The notes: generated from the letters alone by a model not told the origin. A stretch of 60,223 bases of DNA from Dokdonella fugitiva (GCF_014138265.1 NZ_JACGXL010000002.1:911737-971959); one strand, 5' to 3'; positions 1 to 9,732 are shown, numbered from the stretch's first letter. Translations and numbers: made by a program.

Positions 1-846
1 TGCACGGTGATCGCGAGCTTCACGATCGACACGCACACGGTGACGCCGAGCGTCTCGGGCGGCAACGGTGCGATCAGCCCGTCGACCCCGCAGGCCGTGA
101 ACCACGGTGCGACCATCGCGTTCACGTTGACACCGGCCGCGAACTACCACATCGGCAGCGTGGCCGGCACCTGCGGCGGCAACCTCGCCGGCAACGTCTA
201 CACGACGAACGCCGTCACGGCCGACTGCACGGTGATCGCGAGCTTCGCGATCGACACGCACGTGGTGACGCCGAGCGTGAGTGGCGGCAACGGCACGATC
301 AGCCCGACGACGCCGCAGACCGTCAACCATGGCGCGACGGTGAACTTCACGCTGATGCCGGTGGCGGGCTATCACGTCGTGACGCCGCTCGGTGGCAGCT
401 GCGCCGCGGGCACGCTCGTGGGCACGAGCTACACGACCGGGCCGGTCACCGCCGACTGCACGGTCGTGGCGAGCTTCGCCGCGAACCCGCCCGACCACAT
501 CAAGTTCCTGCAGCAGCCGGCCAACGTACCGCGCGGCGACCGCCTCGGCGCCGTGCAGGTAGCGATCGTCGATGCGTTCGACAACGTGATCACGACCGAT
601 TCGACCTCGCAGGTCACGCTCGCGACGACCGCGTGCGGCGGATCGATCGCCCTCGAGCAGGCCACCGTGAGCAGCGGCATCGCCTCGTTCCCGGCGAACG
701 CGACGCAGCGCTTCTACACGCTGACCAGCGGCAGGACCTTGAGCGCGACGAGTGCCGCCCTGAGTGGAACGAGCGGGGTGTTCGGCGTGGCGCTCGCCGG
801 CAGCGAGCTCGTGTTCGCCGACGACTTCGATCTCTGCCGACTCTGA
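1..846 (+). CDS. C-terminal part of a secreted repeat protein (5' end outside window)
   Basis: The frame is open from base 1, so the start lies upstream. It shows near-identical beta-rich repeats of about 75 residues (the boundary word TGCACGGT recurs at 1, 226 and 457, giving 225- and 231-bp periods). Each carries VTPSVSGGNG near its start and a Cys pair around G-x-x-Y-T-T-x-x-V-T-A-D-C, which could form a disulfide. The style resembles divergent InlB B-repeats of surface adhesins. An Ig-like segment follows (starting DHIKFLQQPANV), then the C-terminal tag VFADDFDLCRL. A similar tag ends the beta-helix protein near 39.9 kb. It is probably an exported surface or adhesion protein; the actual role is unknown. 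Confidence 0.75.
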   Translation, partial: CTVIASFTIDTHTVTPSVSGGNGAISPSTPQAVNHGATIAFTLTPAANYHIGSVAGTCGGNLAGNVYTTNAVTADCTVIASFAIDTHVVTPSVSGGNGTISPTTPQTVNHGATVNFTLMPVAGYHVVTPLGGSCAAGTLVGTSYTTGPVTADCTVVASFAANPPDHIKFLQQPANVPRGDRLGAVQVAIVDAFDNVITTDSTSQVTLATTACGGSIALEQATVSSGIASFPANATQRFYTLTSGRTLSATSAALSGTSGVFGVALAGSELVFADDFDLCRL

Positions 847-869
847 GCCGGCCTGTTGGACTCCTATTC

Positions 870-899
870 GACCCCGCTTCGGCGGGGTCTTTTTTTTTT
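870..899 (+). terminator. Rho-independent terminator of the repeat protein gene
   Basis: A perfect stem GACCCCGC / GCGGGGTC with a short TTCG loop is followed at once by ten T residues (890-899). It lies 24 bases after the stop codon. Confidence 0.93.
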
Positions 900-955
900 C
901 GGGACCCGCCAGCGCTTGCGTTCATGCGCGCGCCTGTCGAAGATCGGCGCACCCG

Positions 956-1411
956 ATGGAGGTGTCGATCGTGTCCGAATCCGCCTTGCGCCTCGGCGTG
1001 CGCAGTGCCGGCAGCGTGCTGCTGATCTCGAGCGGCGTGCACGCGAGCGTGCATTACCGCGCGTTCGTCGACACCGCGTCGTTCGACGCGCCGCGTCGCG
1101 CGCTCATGCAGGCGATGCGCGGGTACGCGATCCTGCCGCGCTGGGGTGTCGACGCGTGGACGATGCTGTGCGGCTACAGCCTGTGCTTCGCGATCCTGCT
1201 CATGCTGAGCGGAACGCTGCTGTGGTGGATGGGCAAGCACCTCGTCGCGAACCGCCTGCGGCCGCTCGCGACCGCGACGGCGCTCGTGCTGTCCGCCGGT
1301 GTCGCATTCATCGCGCTGCTCGACCCGATGCCGGTGCAGATGAGCGTGCTCGCACTCGCGGCAGCGAGCCTGGCCGCCGGTGCCCTGTTCGGTCGCGTCC
1401 CGCGCGCCTGA
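956..1411 (+). CDS. Small four-helix membrane protein
   Basis: A 151-residue protein of unknown function. It has a short charged N-terminus, then about four hydrophobic stretches (around residues 14-30, 60-80, 95-115 and 118-140), with a W-W-M-G-K-H segment after the second. It begins 57 bases after a strong terminator, so it is transcribed separately from the gene before it. The ATG at 956 (MEVSIV) was chosen because it is the last ATG before the hydrophobic core and upstream codons look non-coding; a GTG at 971 is possible. It converges on the porin gene with about 20 bases between stops. Confidence 0.6.
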   Translation: MEVSIVSESALRLGVRSAGSVLLISSGVHASVHYRAFVDTASFDAPRRALMQAMRGYAILPRWGVDAWTMLCGYSLCFAILLMLSGTLLWWMGKHLVANRLRPLATATALVLSAGVAFIALLDPMPVQMSVLALAAASLAAGALFGRVPRA

Positions 1412-1432
1412 CGGCGCGCCACGAAGCGTCGC

Positions 1433-2536
1433 CTACCAGCGCGCCTCGAGGTCGAACAGAACGCGTCGCGTGTGATCGGCGATGCCGTCGCGCTGCTCGC
1501 GGAACCCGGCGAGGCGCAGGCTCACGCGGTCGGTGATGCCGTAGCCGATCCACGGCATCGCGCCGTGCGCGAAACTGTGGAACCACCAGTCGTCTTCGCT
1601 GAATGCGGCGAGCACCGCGTCGCGCTGCTGGCGCTGCCAGGCGAAGCCGAGTTCCCATCCGTGCGCGCGGCGGCGATCGCCCGCGACGAGGCTCAGGCGC
1701 GCGCCGTCGGCGTCGTCGTCGGCGCCGAGGTTGCGCACGAGGTCGATGCGCGCCTCGAATGGCCAGTCGCCGAATGCGTGCCGGCCGACGAGCTGCAGGT
1801 CGAGCAGGCGGAAATCGCTGGTGAAGCCGCTCGGCGTGCGCAGGTTGGTGCGGCCAAGGCCGTTGTTCGCGAGCCGGTCGATGTCGTCGAAGTCGATCAG
1901 CGAGAGCAGCACGGCGCCGTTGCTCGGCGCGCCTTCGTGCCAGCGCCAGGCGACCTGCAGCGCGCCGATGCGCGAGTCGTCGCCGTACAGGTGCTCGCCG
2001 GCGAACGCACCGGCGGTCAGCTGCAGGCGATTGAAGTCGCCGAGCGCGATGCCGTGGTCGATGCTGATGCCGGCCGGGCGCAGGTCGCGGTCCCACACCA
2101 GCGGCGACAGCTCGAGCGGCAGTGGCGCCTTGCCGAACAGCAGCGAGGTCGCCTCGCCCGGACGCCAGCGCACGAACAACTGGTCGAGCGCGGCGGCGTC
2201 GCTGCGCTCGTTGTCGTTGTTGATGCGGTTGTCGCGGTTCGCATCGGAGCCGAGCGCGAACTTGAGCGCACCGCCGATCTCGAGGTCCGCGCGCGGCGTC
2301 CACGCGACGCCCGCCCGCACGCGGCTGCGCGCGCGTTCGAGCGTCGGGCTCGGCCGCACGCCGGGTATGCCGTTCGTGTGCTCGTAGCGCACGGTTGCGT
2401 CGCCCGACCAGTTCAGCGTCGACGCGGGCGGCACGTCGGCCGGCGCCGCGAGCAGGGGGTCGTCGGTCGCCTGCGCCGCGGCGCAGGCGGGTCCGGCGAG
2501 CAGGGCGAGGCGGCACAACAAGGCGAGGCGGCGCAT
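1433..2536 (-). CDS. Putative outer-membrane porin (beta-barrel)
   Basis: A 367-residue protein. It has a signal peptide (about 20 residues, MRRLALLCRLALLAGPACAA), then alternating hydrophobic and polar strands typical of a beta barrel, ending in an aromatic residue (DLEARW) as outer-membrane proteins do for BAM assembly. Internal features include YEHTNGIPGV near the N-terminus and a D-A-N-R-D-N-R-I-N-N-D-N loop, which looks able to bind calcium. It resembles the putative porin/alginate-export-like class; the substrate is unknown. Its ATG is 2 bases from the kinase stop codon, so it is the last gene of a cupredoxin-kinase-porin operon. Confidence 0.65.
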   Translation of the reverse strand: MRRLALLCRLALLAGPACAAAQATDDPLLAAPADVPPASTLNWSGDATVRYEHTNGIPGVRPSPTLERARSRVRAGVAWTPRADLEIGGALKFALGSDANRDNRINNDNERSDAAALDQLFVRWRPGEATSLLFGKAPLPLELSPLVWDRDLRPAGISIDHGIALGDFNRLQLTAGAFAGEHLYGDDSRIGALQVAWRWHEGAPSNGAVLLSLIDFDDIDRLANNGLGRTNLRTPSGFTSDFRLLDLQLVGRHAFGDWPFEARIDLVRNLGADDDADGARLSLVAGDRRRAHGWELGFAWQRQQRDAVLAAFSEDDWWFHSFAHGAMPWIGYGITDRVSLRLAGFREQRDGIADHTRRVLFDLEARW

Positions 2537-2538
2537 GC

Positions 2539-5217
2539 TCAGACCCTCAGGCGGGCGAGATCGGCGGCGAGTTCGGCCGCGGAAGCGTAGCGTTCGTCCG
2601 GCACGCGCTGCAGGCAGCGCAGGATCACGCTTTCGAGATCGGGCGGCACCTCGGGCCAGAGCGCCGAGGGTCGCGTCGGCTCCTGCTGCATCTGCGCCAT
2701 GTAGATGTCCATCGTCGACTTGCCGCTGAACGGCAACCCGCCGCAGAACATCTCGGTCATGAGCACGCCGCAGGACCAGATGTCGGCACGCTCGTCGACC
2801 TCGCCGCCGGCGAGCTGTTCGGGCGCGCAGTAGTTCGGCGTGCCGAGGAAGGTGCCCGGCTCGGTGTGGCCCGGCTGGACTCGCGCGGTCGGTCGCGCGA
2901 TGCCGAAGTCCATGAGCTTGGCGTTCGCGTTCGCCTCGAGGATGAGGTTCTCCGGCTTGATGTCGCGGTGCAGGACGCCGACCGCGTGCGCGGCGCCGAG
3001 GCCGGCCGCGAGCTGGCGCGCGATGCGCAGGCCGGCCGAGTAGGGCACGCGCTTGGCATCGCGCAGCAGGTAGCGCAAGGTGAGGCCGCGCACGTATTCC
3101 ATCGAGATGTACGGCACGCCGCCGATCTCGCCGAAGTCGAACGTGCGCAACACGTTCGGATGGGTGATGCGGCGGGCGAGCTTGATCTCGTCCTTGAGGC
3201 GCTCGAGCTGGCTGCCGTCGGTGAGCGCGCCGGGCTTGACCATCTTCAGCGCGACGAGGTCGTTGAGCTCGAGGTCGTTCGCCTTGTAGACGACGCCCAT
3301 GCCGCCTTCGCCGAGCACCGAGACGATGCGGTAGCGGTTGCCGAGCACGGCGCCCGGGACGATGCCGAGCGCGGTCTTCGCGCCCGGTGCAGGGGCCTGT
3401 GCGCGACGTGCCTCCGCGCGCACGACCGTGTGGTCGGTCGGCAGCTCGCTCGCGGCGCGTTGCCAGACGCCGGCGAGCACGGCCGCGCGCGGCTTCGCGC
3501 TGTACGCGCCGGTGACGGCCTGCACCGCGGTCGCGCCGTGTTCGCGCGCGAGCGCCTCGCCGAGCGTGCCGAGCGTGAGCAACTGGCCGGGTGCGGCGTC
3601 GCAGAGCAGGCGGTGCACCTGCGCCTGAGGCATGCCGAGCAGCGCGTCGCCGCCGTGCAGCAGCTCGCCTTCGACGACGCTGCCCGCCGGCGCCGGCTGG
3701 CGCTGCGCGGTCGAGGCGTCGAGCAACGCGCCCCAGCACGCGAGCGCGCGGCGGTGCGCCTCGTCGCCGTCGAACGCGAGCAGCCAGCGCGCGCCCTCGG
3801 CAACGTGCAGCTCGGCCGCGTGCGTGCGCGCGACGTCGTCGAGCCGCGCCTGCAGCGCGCCGAGGTCGGCGATCGCCTGCGCCGGCGTCGCGTCCGCGCG
3901 TTCGGCCAGCAGGTGGCGGAACTCGACGCCGAGCAGGGTCGCCGGCGCGCGCCGCGGCACCGTGTCGGTCGCCGCGCGCCGGCGCGTCGGTGCATCCGGC
4001 ACGACGTCGGCCACGGGTTCGGGCAGGAAGCGCGCGAGGTGGCCGACGTAGCCTTCCATGTCGCTCTTCTCGCGCAGTTCCGACAGCAATGTGTCGAACG
4101 AGCGCGAGAGGCGGCCCAGATCATCATTGCCGCCGCTGCCGATGCGCGCCTGGTAGTTGCCCGCAGCGGCTTCCTCGGCCGCCTGCGCCATTCGCCGCAC
4201 CGGACTCAGGATGCCGCGCGAGAGCAGCAGCGAGAGCAGCAGGGCGGCGATCATCGAAGCGAGGCCCGCGAGCGCGACCCAGTTGAGGATCGCGCGATAG
4301 CCCGAGACGAAGCGGTCCGCGGACGCGAGCACGAGCACGCTGCCGAGCTTGCCGTCCGCGCTCGTGCCCATCGGCCGTGCGCGGCCGATCCATTCCTGGC
4401 CGGCGAAACGCACGCGGAACTGGTCGACGCCGCGACCGCCGTCGAGTGCCGAGCGCACCGACGGTTCGAGCGCGGCGATCGCCGGCGCGAGCTCGGCGCT
4501 GTTCGCCGCGTCGAGCGAACTCGCCGCGAGCGTGACCTTGCCGCCGGCGGGGATGCGGAACGCGACCTGCGCGCCGCTCGCCTGCGCGACTTTCTTCGCG
4601 AGCGCGTCGTCGACGCCTTGCGCGAGCAGCAGGTAGCCGAGCAGGTCGCGGTCCTGCACGATCGGCATGATCGTCGCCTGGTAGAGCTGGTCGCGCTGGC
4701 GCCAGTAGCCGGCGAACGGCGGCGTGTCGTGCAGCGCGGCGGCGACGAGCGGATCCTCGGCGAGCGACTCCTGCACCGACTCGTTGCGGTCGCTGCGCAC
4801 GAGCGTATTGCCCTGGCCGTCGAGCAGGATGCCGAGGTCGAAACCGAACTCGCGCTGGCGCTCGAGCAGCAGGTCGCGCATCGAGCTGAGGTCGGGGCCG
4901 CTCTGTCCTTCGACGCCGGGCAGCGCGCCGCCGCCGGCGGCGCTGCCGATGTAGCGCGCAAAGCCGGAATCGGACGCGACGAGGCGCGCGTTCGACTGCA
5001 GCGTCTCGAGGCGGTGCTGTTCGAACTCGCGCTGCACCGCGTCGCTCGTCGCGACCGCCTTGTCGAGCGCGTCGGTCGCGATGCGCTGGCCTTGCGTGTA
5101 GGTGACGAACACCGCGGCGCCGAGCGCGAGCGCGATCAGCAGCGCGGTCGCGAGGAAGAAGCGCAGCGCGAGCGGCAGGGTGAAGCCCTTCGCAGGGGAA
5201 TTCTCAGTAGCCGGCAT
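2539..5217 (-). CDS. Membrane-anchored sensor Ser/Thr protein kinase
   Basis: An 892-residue protein. TM1 is about residues 17-40, an extracytoplasmic sensor region 41-308 (Cache-like by layout), TM2 310-333, HAMP 334-386. A middle region 420-595 resembles a degenerate class III cyclase or ATP-binding module (inference). The Hanks-type kinase spans 629-890. The kinase is complete: glycine loop GEGGMGVVYK, invariant Lys in VALKMVK (658), HRDIKPEN (750-757), DFG (770-772) and APE (798-800). It should phosphorylate Ser/Thr in response to a periplasmic signal. The start overlaps the cupredoxin stop by 14 bases, so the two are co-translated; the porin follows 2 bases later. Confidence 0.9.
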   Translation of the reverse strand: MPATENSPAKGFTLPLALRFFLATALLIALALGAAVFVTYTQGQRIATDALDKAVATSDAVQREFEQHRLETLQSNARLVASDSGFARYIGSAAGGGALPGVEGQSGPDLSSMRDLLLERQREFGFDLGILLDGQGNTLVRSDRNESVQESLAEDPLVAAALHDTPPFAGYWRQRDQLYQATIMPIVQDRDLLGYLLLAQGVDDALAKKVAQASGAQVAFRIPAGGKVTLAASSLDAANSAELAPAIAALEPSVRSALDGGRGVDQFRVRFAGQEWIGRARPMGTSADGKLGSVLVLASADRFVSGYRAILNWVALAGLASMIAALLLSLLLSRGILSPVRRMAQAAEEAAAGNYQARIGSGGNDDLGRLSRSFDTLLSELREKSDMEGYVGHLARFLPEPVADVVPDAPTRRRAATDTVPRRAPATLLGVEFRHLLAERADATPAQAIADLGALQARLDDVARTHAAELHVAEGARWLLAFDGDEAHRRALACWGALLDASTAQRQPAPAGSVVEGELLHGGDALLGMPQAQVHRLLCDAAPGQLLTLGTLGEALAREHGATAVQAVTGAYSAKPRAAVLAGVWQRAASELPTDHTVVRAEARRAQAPAPGAKTALGIVPGAVLGNRYRIVSVLGEGGMGVVYKANDLELNDLVALKMVKPGALTDGSQLERLKDEIKLARRITHPNVLRTFDFGEIGGVPYISMEYVRGLTLRYLLRDAKRVPYSAGLRIARQLAAGLGAAHAVGVLHRDIKPENLILEANANAKLMDFGIARPTARVQPGHTEPGTFLGTPNYCAPEQLAGGEVDERADIWSCGVLMTEMFCGGLPFSGKSTMDIYMAQMQQEPTRPSALWPEVPPDLESVILRCLQRVPDERYASAAELAADLARLRV

Positions 5218-5863
5218 CGCTGGCCCTTCCGTATGGCTTGCCGAATTTGTTGAGGTGCGGCGGCACGCGTTTCTGCGTGAGGTCGAGCTGGATCGCGAGC
5301 GGCTTGCCGCCGGCCGCGAGCTTCTGGTGCCACGGTGTCGCGCGGTCGTGCCAGACGACGAGGTCGCCGCTGCCCGAAGGCAGGCCCTTGAGCACGAACT
5401 TGCCGGCCGCGTCGGGGTGGGTGAAGTACGGCGTGTCGAGCACGAGGATGTGGCCGACCATCGACTGGTGCACGTTGCAGAACACGCGCACGTAGCCCGC
5501 CTGCGGGAACGCGACCGTCTTGCCGTCGCCGTTGCCGTACACGCCGACGTCGAAGGTGTTCGCCGGCGAAGTCGAGAACGCGTTGTGCAGGATCGGGTCG
5601 CGGTTCGGGAAGCGCACCTCGCTGCCGACCGTGATCGGCAGGATGCGCGGCGTGAACTGCTTGCGCTGCGTGCCCATCACGTAGGGTTCGCTCGCGGGCG
5701 CGACCTTGGGCGGATTCGCCGGCCGGAAGTAGACGACCGCATCGGCCGCCTCCTCGCTGCGCAACGCCTGCCCGTCGGAGACGAGCGCCACGCTGCCCGA
5801 AAGCTCCGCCGACCACACCGGAGCCGACACGACCATGGCCAGAGCCAGCCAACAAGCACGCAT
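5204..5863 (-). CDS. Periplasmic cupredoxin-domain protein (blue-copper-like)
   Basis: A 219-residue exported protein with signal peptide MRACWLALAMVVSAPVWSA. The body has a plastocyanin-like fold signature with a full type-1 copper ligand set: His in DPILHNAFS, then Cys, His and Met in VFCNVHQSMVGH. A carboxypeptidase-regulatory-like beta region follows (AAGKFVLKGLPSGSGDLVVW). It resembles methylamine-utilisation/plastocyanin-type proteins found beside sensor kinases. It is the first gene of a three-gene operon with the kinase (14-base overlap) and porin, so it may present a copper or redox signal to the kinase; that link is inferred. Confidence 0.8.
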   Translation of the reverse strand: MRACWLALAMVVSAPVWSAELSGSVALVSDGQALRSEEAADAVVYFRPANPPKVAPASEPYVMGTQRKQFTPRILPITVGSEVRFPNRDPILHNAFSTSPANTFDVGVYGNGDGKTVAFPQAGYVRVFCNVHQSMVGHILVLDTPYFTHPDAAGKFVLKGLPSGSGDLVVWHDRATPWHQKLAAGGKPLAIQLDLTQKRVPPHLNKFGKPYGRASDAGY

Positions 5864-6064
5864 CCGTCTTTCCCCTCAGTCGCGGCGGATGGACGACGAC
5901 CGCAGGGCGGCCTCCCGCGTCGATCCCGCCTGCATCATAGAACAAGGCACCGCGCCGGCGCCGGACCGCACACGATGCGGAACGGCGGACCTCGGACCCC
6001 AGTGGACCGGGCATCGCGGCATTGCATGACACGTCGCGACGCAGGATGCACGGGCGATCGCCGC

Positions 6065-6094
6065 AAAAGGAAAGGCCGCCCGGAGGCGGCCTTT
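6065..6094 (-). terminator. Terminator of hppA
   Basis: The stem AAAGGCCGCC / GGCGGCCTTT has a 4-base loop. Read on the minus strand it is followed by CC and four T residues. It lies 24 bases beyond the hppA stop codon. Confidence 0.85.
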
Positions 6095-6118
6095 CGACGT
6101 TGCCGGTGACGCGTCCGC

Positions 6119-8170
6119 TTACAGCAGCGGCACGAGCAGCAGGGCGACGATGTTGATGATCTTGATCAGCGGGTTGACCGCCGGGCCGGCTGTGTCCTTG
6201 TACGGATCGCCGACGGTGTCGCCGGTGACCGCGGCCTTGTGCGCATCCGAGCCCTTGCCGCCGAAGTGGCCGTCCTCGATGTACTTCTTCGCGTTGTCCC
6301 ACGCGCCGCCGCCGGTCGTCATCGAGATCGCGACGAACAGGCCGGTCACGATCGTGCCGATGAGCAGGCCGCCGAGCGCCTGCACGCCGGCCAACGGTCC
6401 GCCGATGAAGCGGAATCCGAATGCGACGACGATCGGCACGAGCACCGGCAGCAGCGACGGCACCATCATCTCCTTGATCGCCGACTTGGTCAGCAGGTCG
6501 ACCGCGCGCGAATAGTCCGGCTTGGTCGTGCCTTCCATGATGCCCTTGATCTCGCGGAACTGGCGGCGCACTTCCTCGACCACCGCGCCGGCCGCGCGGC
6601 CGACCGCTTCCATCGCCATCGCGCCGAACAGGTACGGGATGAGGCCGCCGATGAGCAGGCCGATGATCACGTAGTGGTTGGAGATGTCGAACGTGTAGAT
6701 CTGGTCCGGATGCTCGACGCCGAGCTTGTGCGTGTAGTCGGCGAACAGCACGAGCGCGGCGAGGCCGGCCGAGCCGATCGCGTAGCCCTTGGTGACCGCC
6801 TTGGTCGTGTTGCCGACCGCGTCGAGCGGATCGGTGACCGCGCGCACTTCCTTCGGCAGCTCGGCCATCTCGGCGATACCGCCCGCGTTGTCGGTGATCG
6901 GGCCGTACGCGTCGAGCGCGACGATCATGCCGGTCATCGACAGCATCGCGGTCGCGGCGATCGCGATGCCGTACAGGCCGGCGAGGTGGTAGGCGCCCCA
7001 GATCGCCGCGCACACGGCGAGCACCGGCCACGCGGTCGACTTCATCGAGATGCCGATGCCGGCGATGATGTTGGTCGCATGGCCGGTCGTCGATGCCTGC
7101 GCGACGTGGCGCACCGGGGCGTATTCGGTCGCGGTGTAGTACTCGGTGATGACGACCATCGCGCCGGTCAGGATCAGGCCGATCACGGCGCAGCCGAACA
7201 CGTTCATTGCGCCGTACTGGCTGCTCGCCATGAGCTGCGTCGTGACCGGGTAGAACGCGATCAGCGCGAGGACGCCCGAGACGATCACGCCCTTGTACAG
7301 CGCGGTCATGATCTTCCCGCCGGAATGCTTGACGAAGAACGTGCCGATGATCGACGCGACGATCGACACGCCGCCGATCACGAGCGGATAGAGCACCGCG
7401 TTCGCGCCCGCCTGCGCCGCCATCACGCCGCCGAGCAGCATCGTCGCGATCAGGGTGACCGCGTAGGTCTCGAACAGGTCGGCCGCCATGCCGGCGCAGT
7501 CGCCGACGTTGTCGCCGACGTTGTCGGCGATCACCGCCGGGTTGCGCGGATCGTCCTCGGGGATGCCGGCTTCGACCTTGCCGACGAGGTCGGCGCCGAC
7601 GTCGGCGCCCTTGGTGAAGATGCCGCCGCCGAGGCGCGCGAAGATCGAGATCAGCGAGGAGCCGAACGCGAGGCCGACCAGCGCGTGGAGCGCCTGGTCC
7701 TGCGTCTTGCCCATGTGCACGAGCGTGACGAAATAGCCGGCGACGCCGAGCAGGGCGAGGCCGACGACGAGCATGCCGGTGATCGCGCCGCCGCGGAACG
7801 CGACGCTGAGCGCGGCCGGGATGCCGCTGCGCGCGGCTTCTGCGGTGCGTACGTTCGCGCGCACCGAGATGTTCATGCCGATGTAGCCGGTGAGGCCGGA
7901 CAGGATCGCGCCGAGCGCGAAGCCGATCGCGGTCGGCCAGTCGAGGGCGAAGCCGATCACGACGAACAGCACGACGCCGACCAGGCCGATCGTGCGGTAC
8001 TGGCGGTTGAGGTAGGCGCGCGCGCCTTCCTGGATCGCCGCCGCGATCGCCTGCATGCGCTCGTTGCCGGCGGGCTTGGCGAGAATCCAGCGTATCGACC
8101 ATCCGCCGTACAGGATCGCGAGCACCGCGCAGGCCAGCGCGATCGTCAAACCGTGTTCATGGAACAGCAT
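6119..8170 (-). CDS. hppA: Membrane-bound proton-translocating pyrophosphatase (K+-independent type)
   Basis: A 683-residue, about 16-helix inner-membrane pump that couples PPi hydrolysis to proton export. Substrate-site motifs are present: [39 protein letters not shown] and [18 protein letters not shown]. The Lys in GNTTKA (K+-dependent enzymes have Ala there) marks it as K+-independent. The ATG at 8170 was chosen over the longer frame because GGGAGGG sits 5 bases upstream and MLFHEHGLT begins the first helix. pfp lies upstream on the same strand, so PPi is both a phosphoryl donor and an ion-pump fuel here. Confidence 0.96.
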   Translation of the reverse strand: MLFHEHGLTIALACAVLAILYGGWSIRWILAKPAGNERMQAIAAAIQEGARAYLNRQYRTIGLVGVVLFVVIGFALDWPTAIGFALGAILSGLTGYIGMNISVRANVRTAEAARSGIPAALSVAFRGGAITGMLVVGLALLGVAGYFVTLVHMGKTQDQALHALVGLAFGSSLISIFARLGGGIFTKGADVGADLVGKVEAGIPEDDPRNPAVIADNVGDNVGDCAGMAADLFETYAVTLIATMLLGGVMAAQAGANAVLYPLVIGGVSIVASIIGTFFVKHSGGKIMTALYKGVIVSGVLALIAFYPVTTQLMASSQYGAMNVFGCAVIGLILTGAMVVITEYYTATEYAPVRHVAQASTTGHATNIIAGIGISMKSTAWPVLAVCAAIWGAYHLAGLYGIAIAATAMLSMTGMIVALDAYGPITDNAGGIAEMAELPKEVRAVTDPLDAVGNTTKAVTKGYAIGSAGLAALVLFADYTHKLGVEHPDQIYTFDISNHYVIIGLLIGGLIPYLFGAMAMEAVGRAAGAVVEEVRRQFREIKGIMEGTTKPDYSRAVDLLTKSAIKEMMVPSLLPVLVPIVVAFGFRFIGGPLAGVQALGGLLIGTIVTGLFVAISMTTGGGAWDNAKKYIEDGHFGGKGSDAHKAAVTGDTVGDPYKDTAGPAVNPLIKIINIVALLLVPLL

Positions 8171-8235
8171 CGAACCCTCCCTTGACTCACAGGACTGATA
8201 GGAAACCCCGGGAAACAGCGCGGTTACTCCGCCGG

Positions 8236-8241
8236 AGTATA
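8236..8241 (-). promoter_or_regulatory. Candidate -10 of an hppA promoter
   Basis: TATACT on the minus strand, about 65 bases before the hppA start, lies in the 260-base pfp-hppA gap. No convincing -35 box was found at 16-18 bases, so this is only a candidate. It would allow hppA expression independent of pfp. Confidence 0.3.
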
Positions 8242-8400
8242 GCCATGCCCCGAAGCGACGCGCATTGGCGCGGCGCAACACGCCGCTGAGGTCGATGCGG
8301 GCGGGATTTCGCTCGCGGAAAGGGGCGCCCGCGGCCGGCCCGGCCGGCGGGTCGGATGGCGCGCTCGGGCTGCGGTGGGGCGTGGTCGACCGGCCGGGTC

Positions 8401-8441
8401 GATCAGTCGGCGCCCATCAGTCGGCGCCGATCAATCGGCGA
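8401..8441. repeat. Three 14-bp direct repeats across the pfp stop codon
   Basis: The unit ATCAGTCGGCGCC (with one variable flanking base) occurs at 8401, 8415 and, slightly diverged, 8429. The third copy overlaps the pfp stop codon (8431-8433). The repeats probably arose by slippage or local duplication of the gene end. Each copy contains TCA, i.e. TGA on the coding strand, but only the first-met one ends pfp. Confidence 0.6.
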
Positions 8442-9690
8442 TGTCGTAGCGCGGCAGCTTGCGGCGCACCGCCGCGTTCTTCAGGCGCACGTAGTCGGGC
8501 AGGCCGTCGCGCAGGTACGTCGGCGGGTCCTCGCCGCGGATCAGCGGTTCGAGGTAGCGGCGCGCGGCCGCGGTGATGCCGTAGCCGTCGCGCGAGATGA
8601 AGTTCTTCGGCAGCTTCTTCTCGTGGTTGGCGACGCGTTCGAGCGACGCGGGTTCGATCTTCCAGCGGTACGGCGCGTCGGACGTGCGCACGATCACCGG
8701 CATGACCGCGTTCCTGCCGGCGAGCGCGTACTCGACCGCGGCCTTGCCGACCGCCCAGGCCTGCTCGGCGTCGGTCTTCGAGGCGAGGTGGCGCGCCGAG
8801 CGCTGCAGGTAGTCGGGCAGCGCCCAGTGGTACTTGTAGCCGAGCTTCTGCTTGACGAGCTGTGCGAGCACGGGCGCGACGCCGCCGAGCTGGGCGTGGC
8901 CGAACGCGTCGCGCGTGCCCGCTTCGGCGAGGAACTGGCCCGCGGTGTTCTTCAGCCCTTCCGACGCGACCACGGTGCAGTAGCCGACGCGTTCGACGGT
9001 CGCCTTCACGCGCGCGAGGAAAGCATCCTCGTCGAACGCGACCTCGGGGAACAGGATCAGGTGCGGCGGATCGCCCGCCTTGCGCGCGGCGAGCCCGCCC
9101 GCGGCGGCGATCCAGCCCGCGTGCCGGCCCATGACCTCGACGATGAACACCTTCGTCGAGGACGCGCACATCGACTCGACGTCGAGGCTCGCCTCGGCCA
9201 CCGACACCGCGGTGTACTTCGCGACCGAGCCGAAACCGGGGCAGCAGTCCGTGACCGCGAGGTCGTTGTCGACCGTCTTCGGCACGCCGATCACGTTGAC
9301 CGGGTAGCCGAGCTCGCGACCGATCTGCGAGATCTTCAGCGAGGTGTCGGCGGAGTCGTTGCCGCCGTTGTAGAGGAACCAGCGGATGTCGTGCGCCTTC
9401 AGCACCGCGATCAGGCGCTCGTACTGGGCGCGGTTCTGCTCGAGCGACTTCAGCTTGTAGCGGCACGAGCCGAACGCGCCGCCCGGCGTCCGGCGCAGCG
9501 CCTTGATCGCGGCGGCGCTTTCCTTCGAGGTGTCGATGAGGTCCTCGCGCAGGGCGCCGATGATGCCGTTGCGCGCGGCGAGCACGGGCACCTTGCGCCG
9601 GCGCGCGGTGTCGATGACCGCGGCGGCGGTCGCGTTGATGACCGCGGTGACCCCGCCCGATTGCGCGTACAACAGCTTGCCCTGGCTCAT
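8431..9690 (-). CDS. pfp: Pyrophosphate-dependent 6-phosphofructokinase
   Basis: A 419-residue enzyme. It reversibly phosphorylates fructose 6-phosphate with PPi instead of ATP. The donor specificity is visible: GGND (Asp where ATP enzymes have Gly) and PKTVDND (Lys where ATP enzymes have Gly). MGRHAGWIA is the substrate-binding motif. A reversible PPi enzyme serves glycolysis and gluconeogenesis, which fits Lysobacterales. hppA follows downstream on the same strand and adk is divergent, 152 bases away. Start MSQGKLLYAQSGG is supported by alignment with the family. Confidence 0.95.
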   Translation of the reverse strand: MSQGKLLYAQSGGVTAVINATAAAVIDTARRRKVPVLAARNGIIGALREDLIDTSKESAAAIKALRRTPGGAFGSCRYKLKSLEQNRAQYERLIAVLKAHDIRWFLYNGGNDSADTSLKISQIGRELGYPVNVIGVPKTVDNDLAVTDCCPGFGSVAKYTAVSVAEASLDVESMCASSTKVFIVEVMGRHAGWIAAAGGLAARKAGDPPHLILFPEVAFDEDAFLARVKATVERVGYCTVVASEGLKNTAGQFLAEAGTRDAFGHAQLGGVAPVLAQLVKQKLGYKYHWALPDYLQRSARHLASKTDAEQAWAVGKAAVEYALAGRNAVMPVIVRTSDAPYRWKIEPASLERVANHEKKLPKNFISRDGYGITAAARRYLEPLIRGEDPPTYLRDGLPDYVRLKNAAVRRKLPRYDIAD

Positions 9691-9732
9691 TGCCGATCCT
9701 TTTCGTCCACGTTCCGGCGCGGTCGGCGTGGT

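Noticed and set aside
2395-5253. A 952-codon open frame antisense to the kinase
   Set aside because: Arg/Ala-rich with no domain; a shadow of G+C-rich coding DNA. The kinase on the other strand has full motifs.
5864-6064. TATGAT at 5934-5939 (minus strand) as promoter of the cupredoxin operon
   Set aside because: No -35 at a sensible distance, so not listed as a feature.
6239-8185. A 648-codon frame antisense to hppA
   Set aside because: His/Asp/Arg-rich shadow frame; the pyrophosphatase motifs are on the minus strand.
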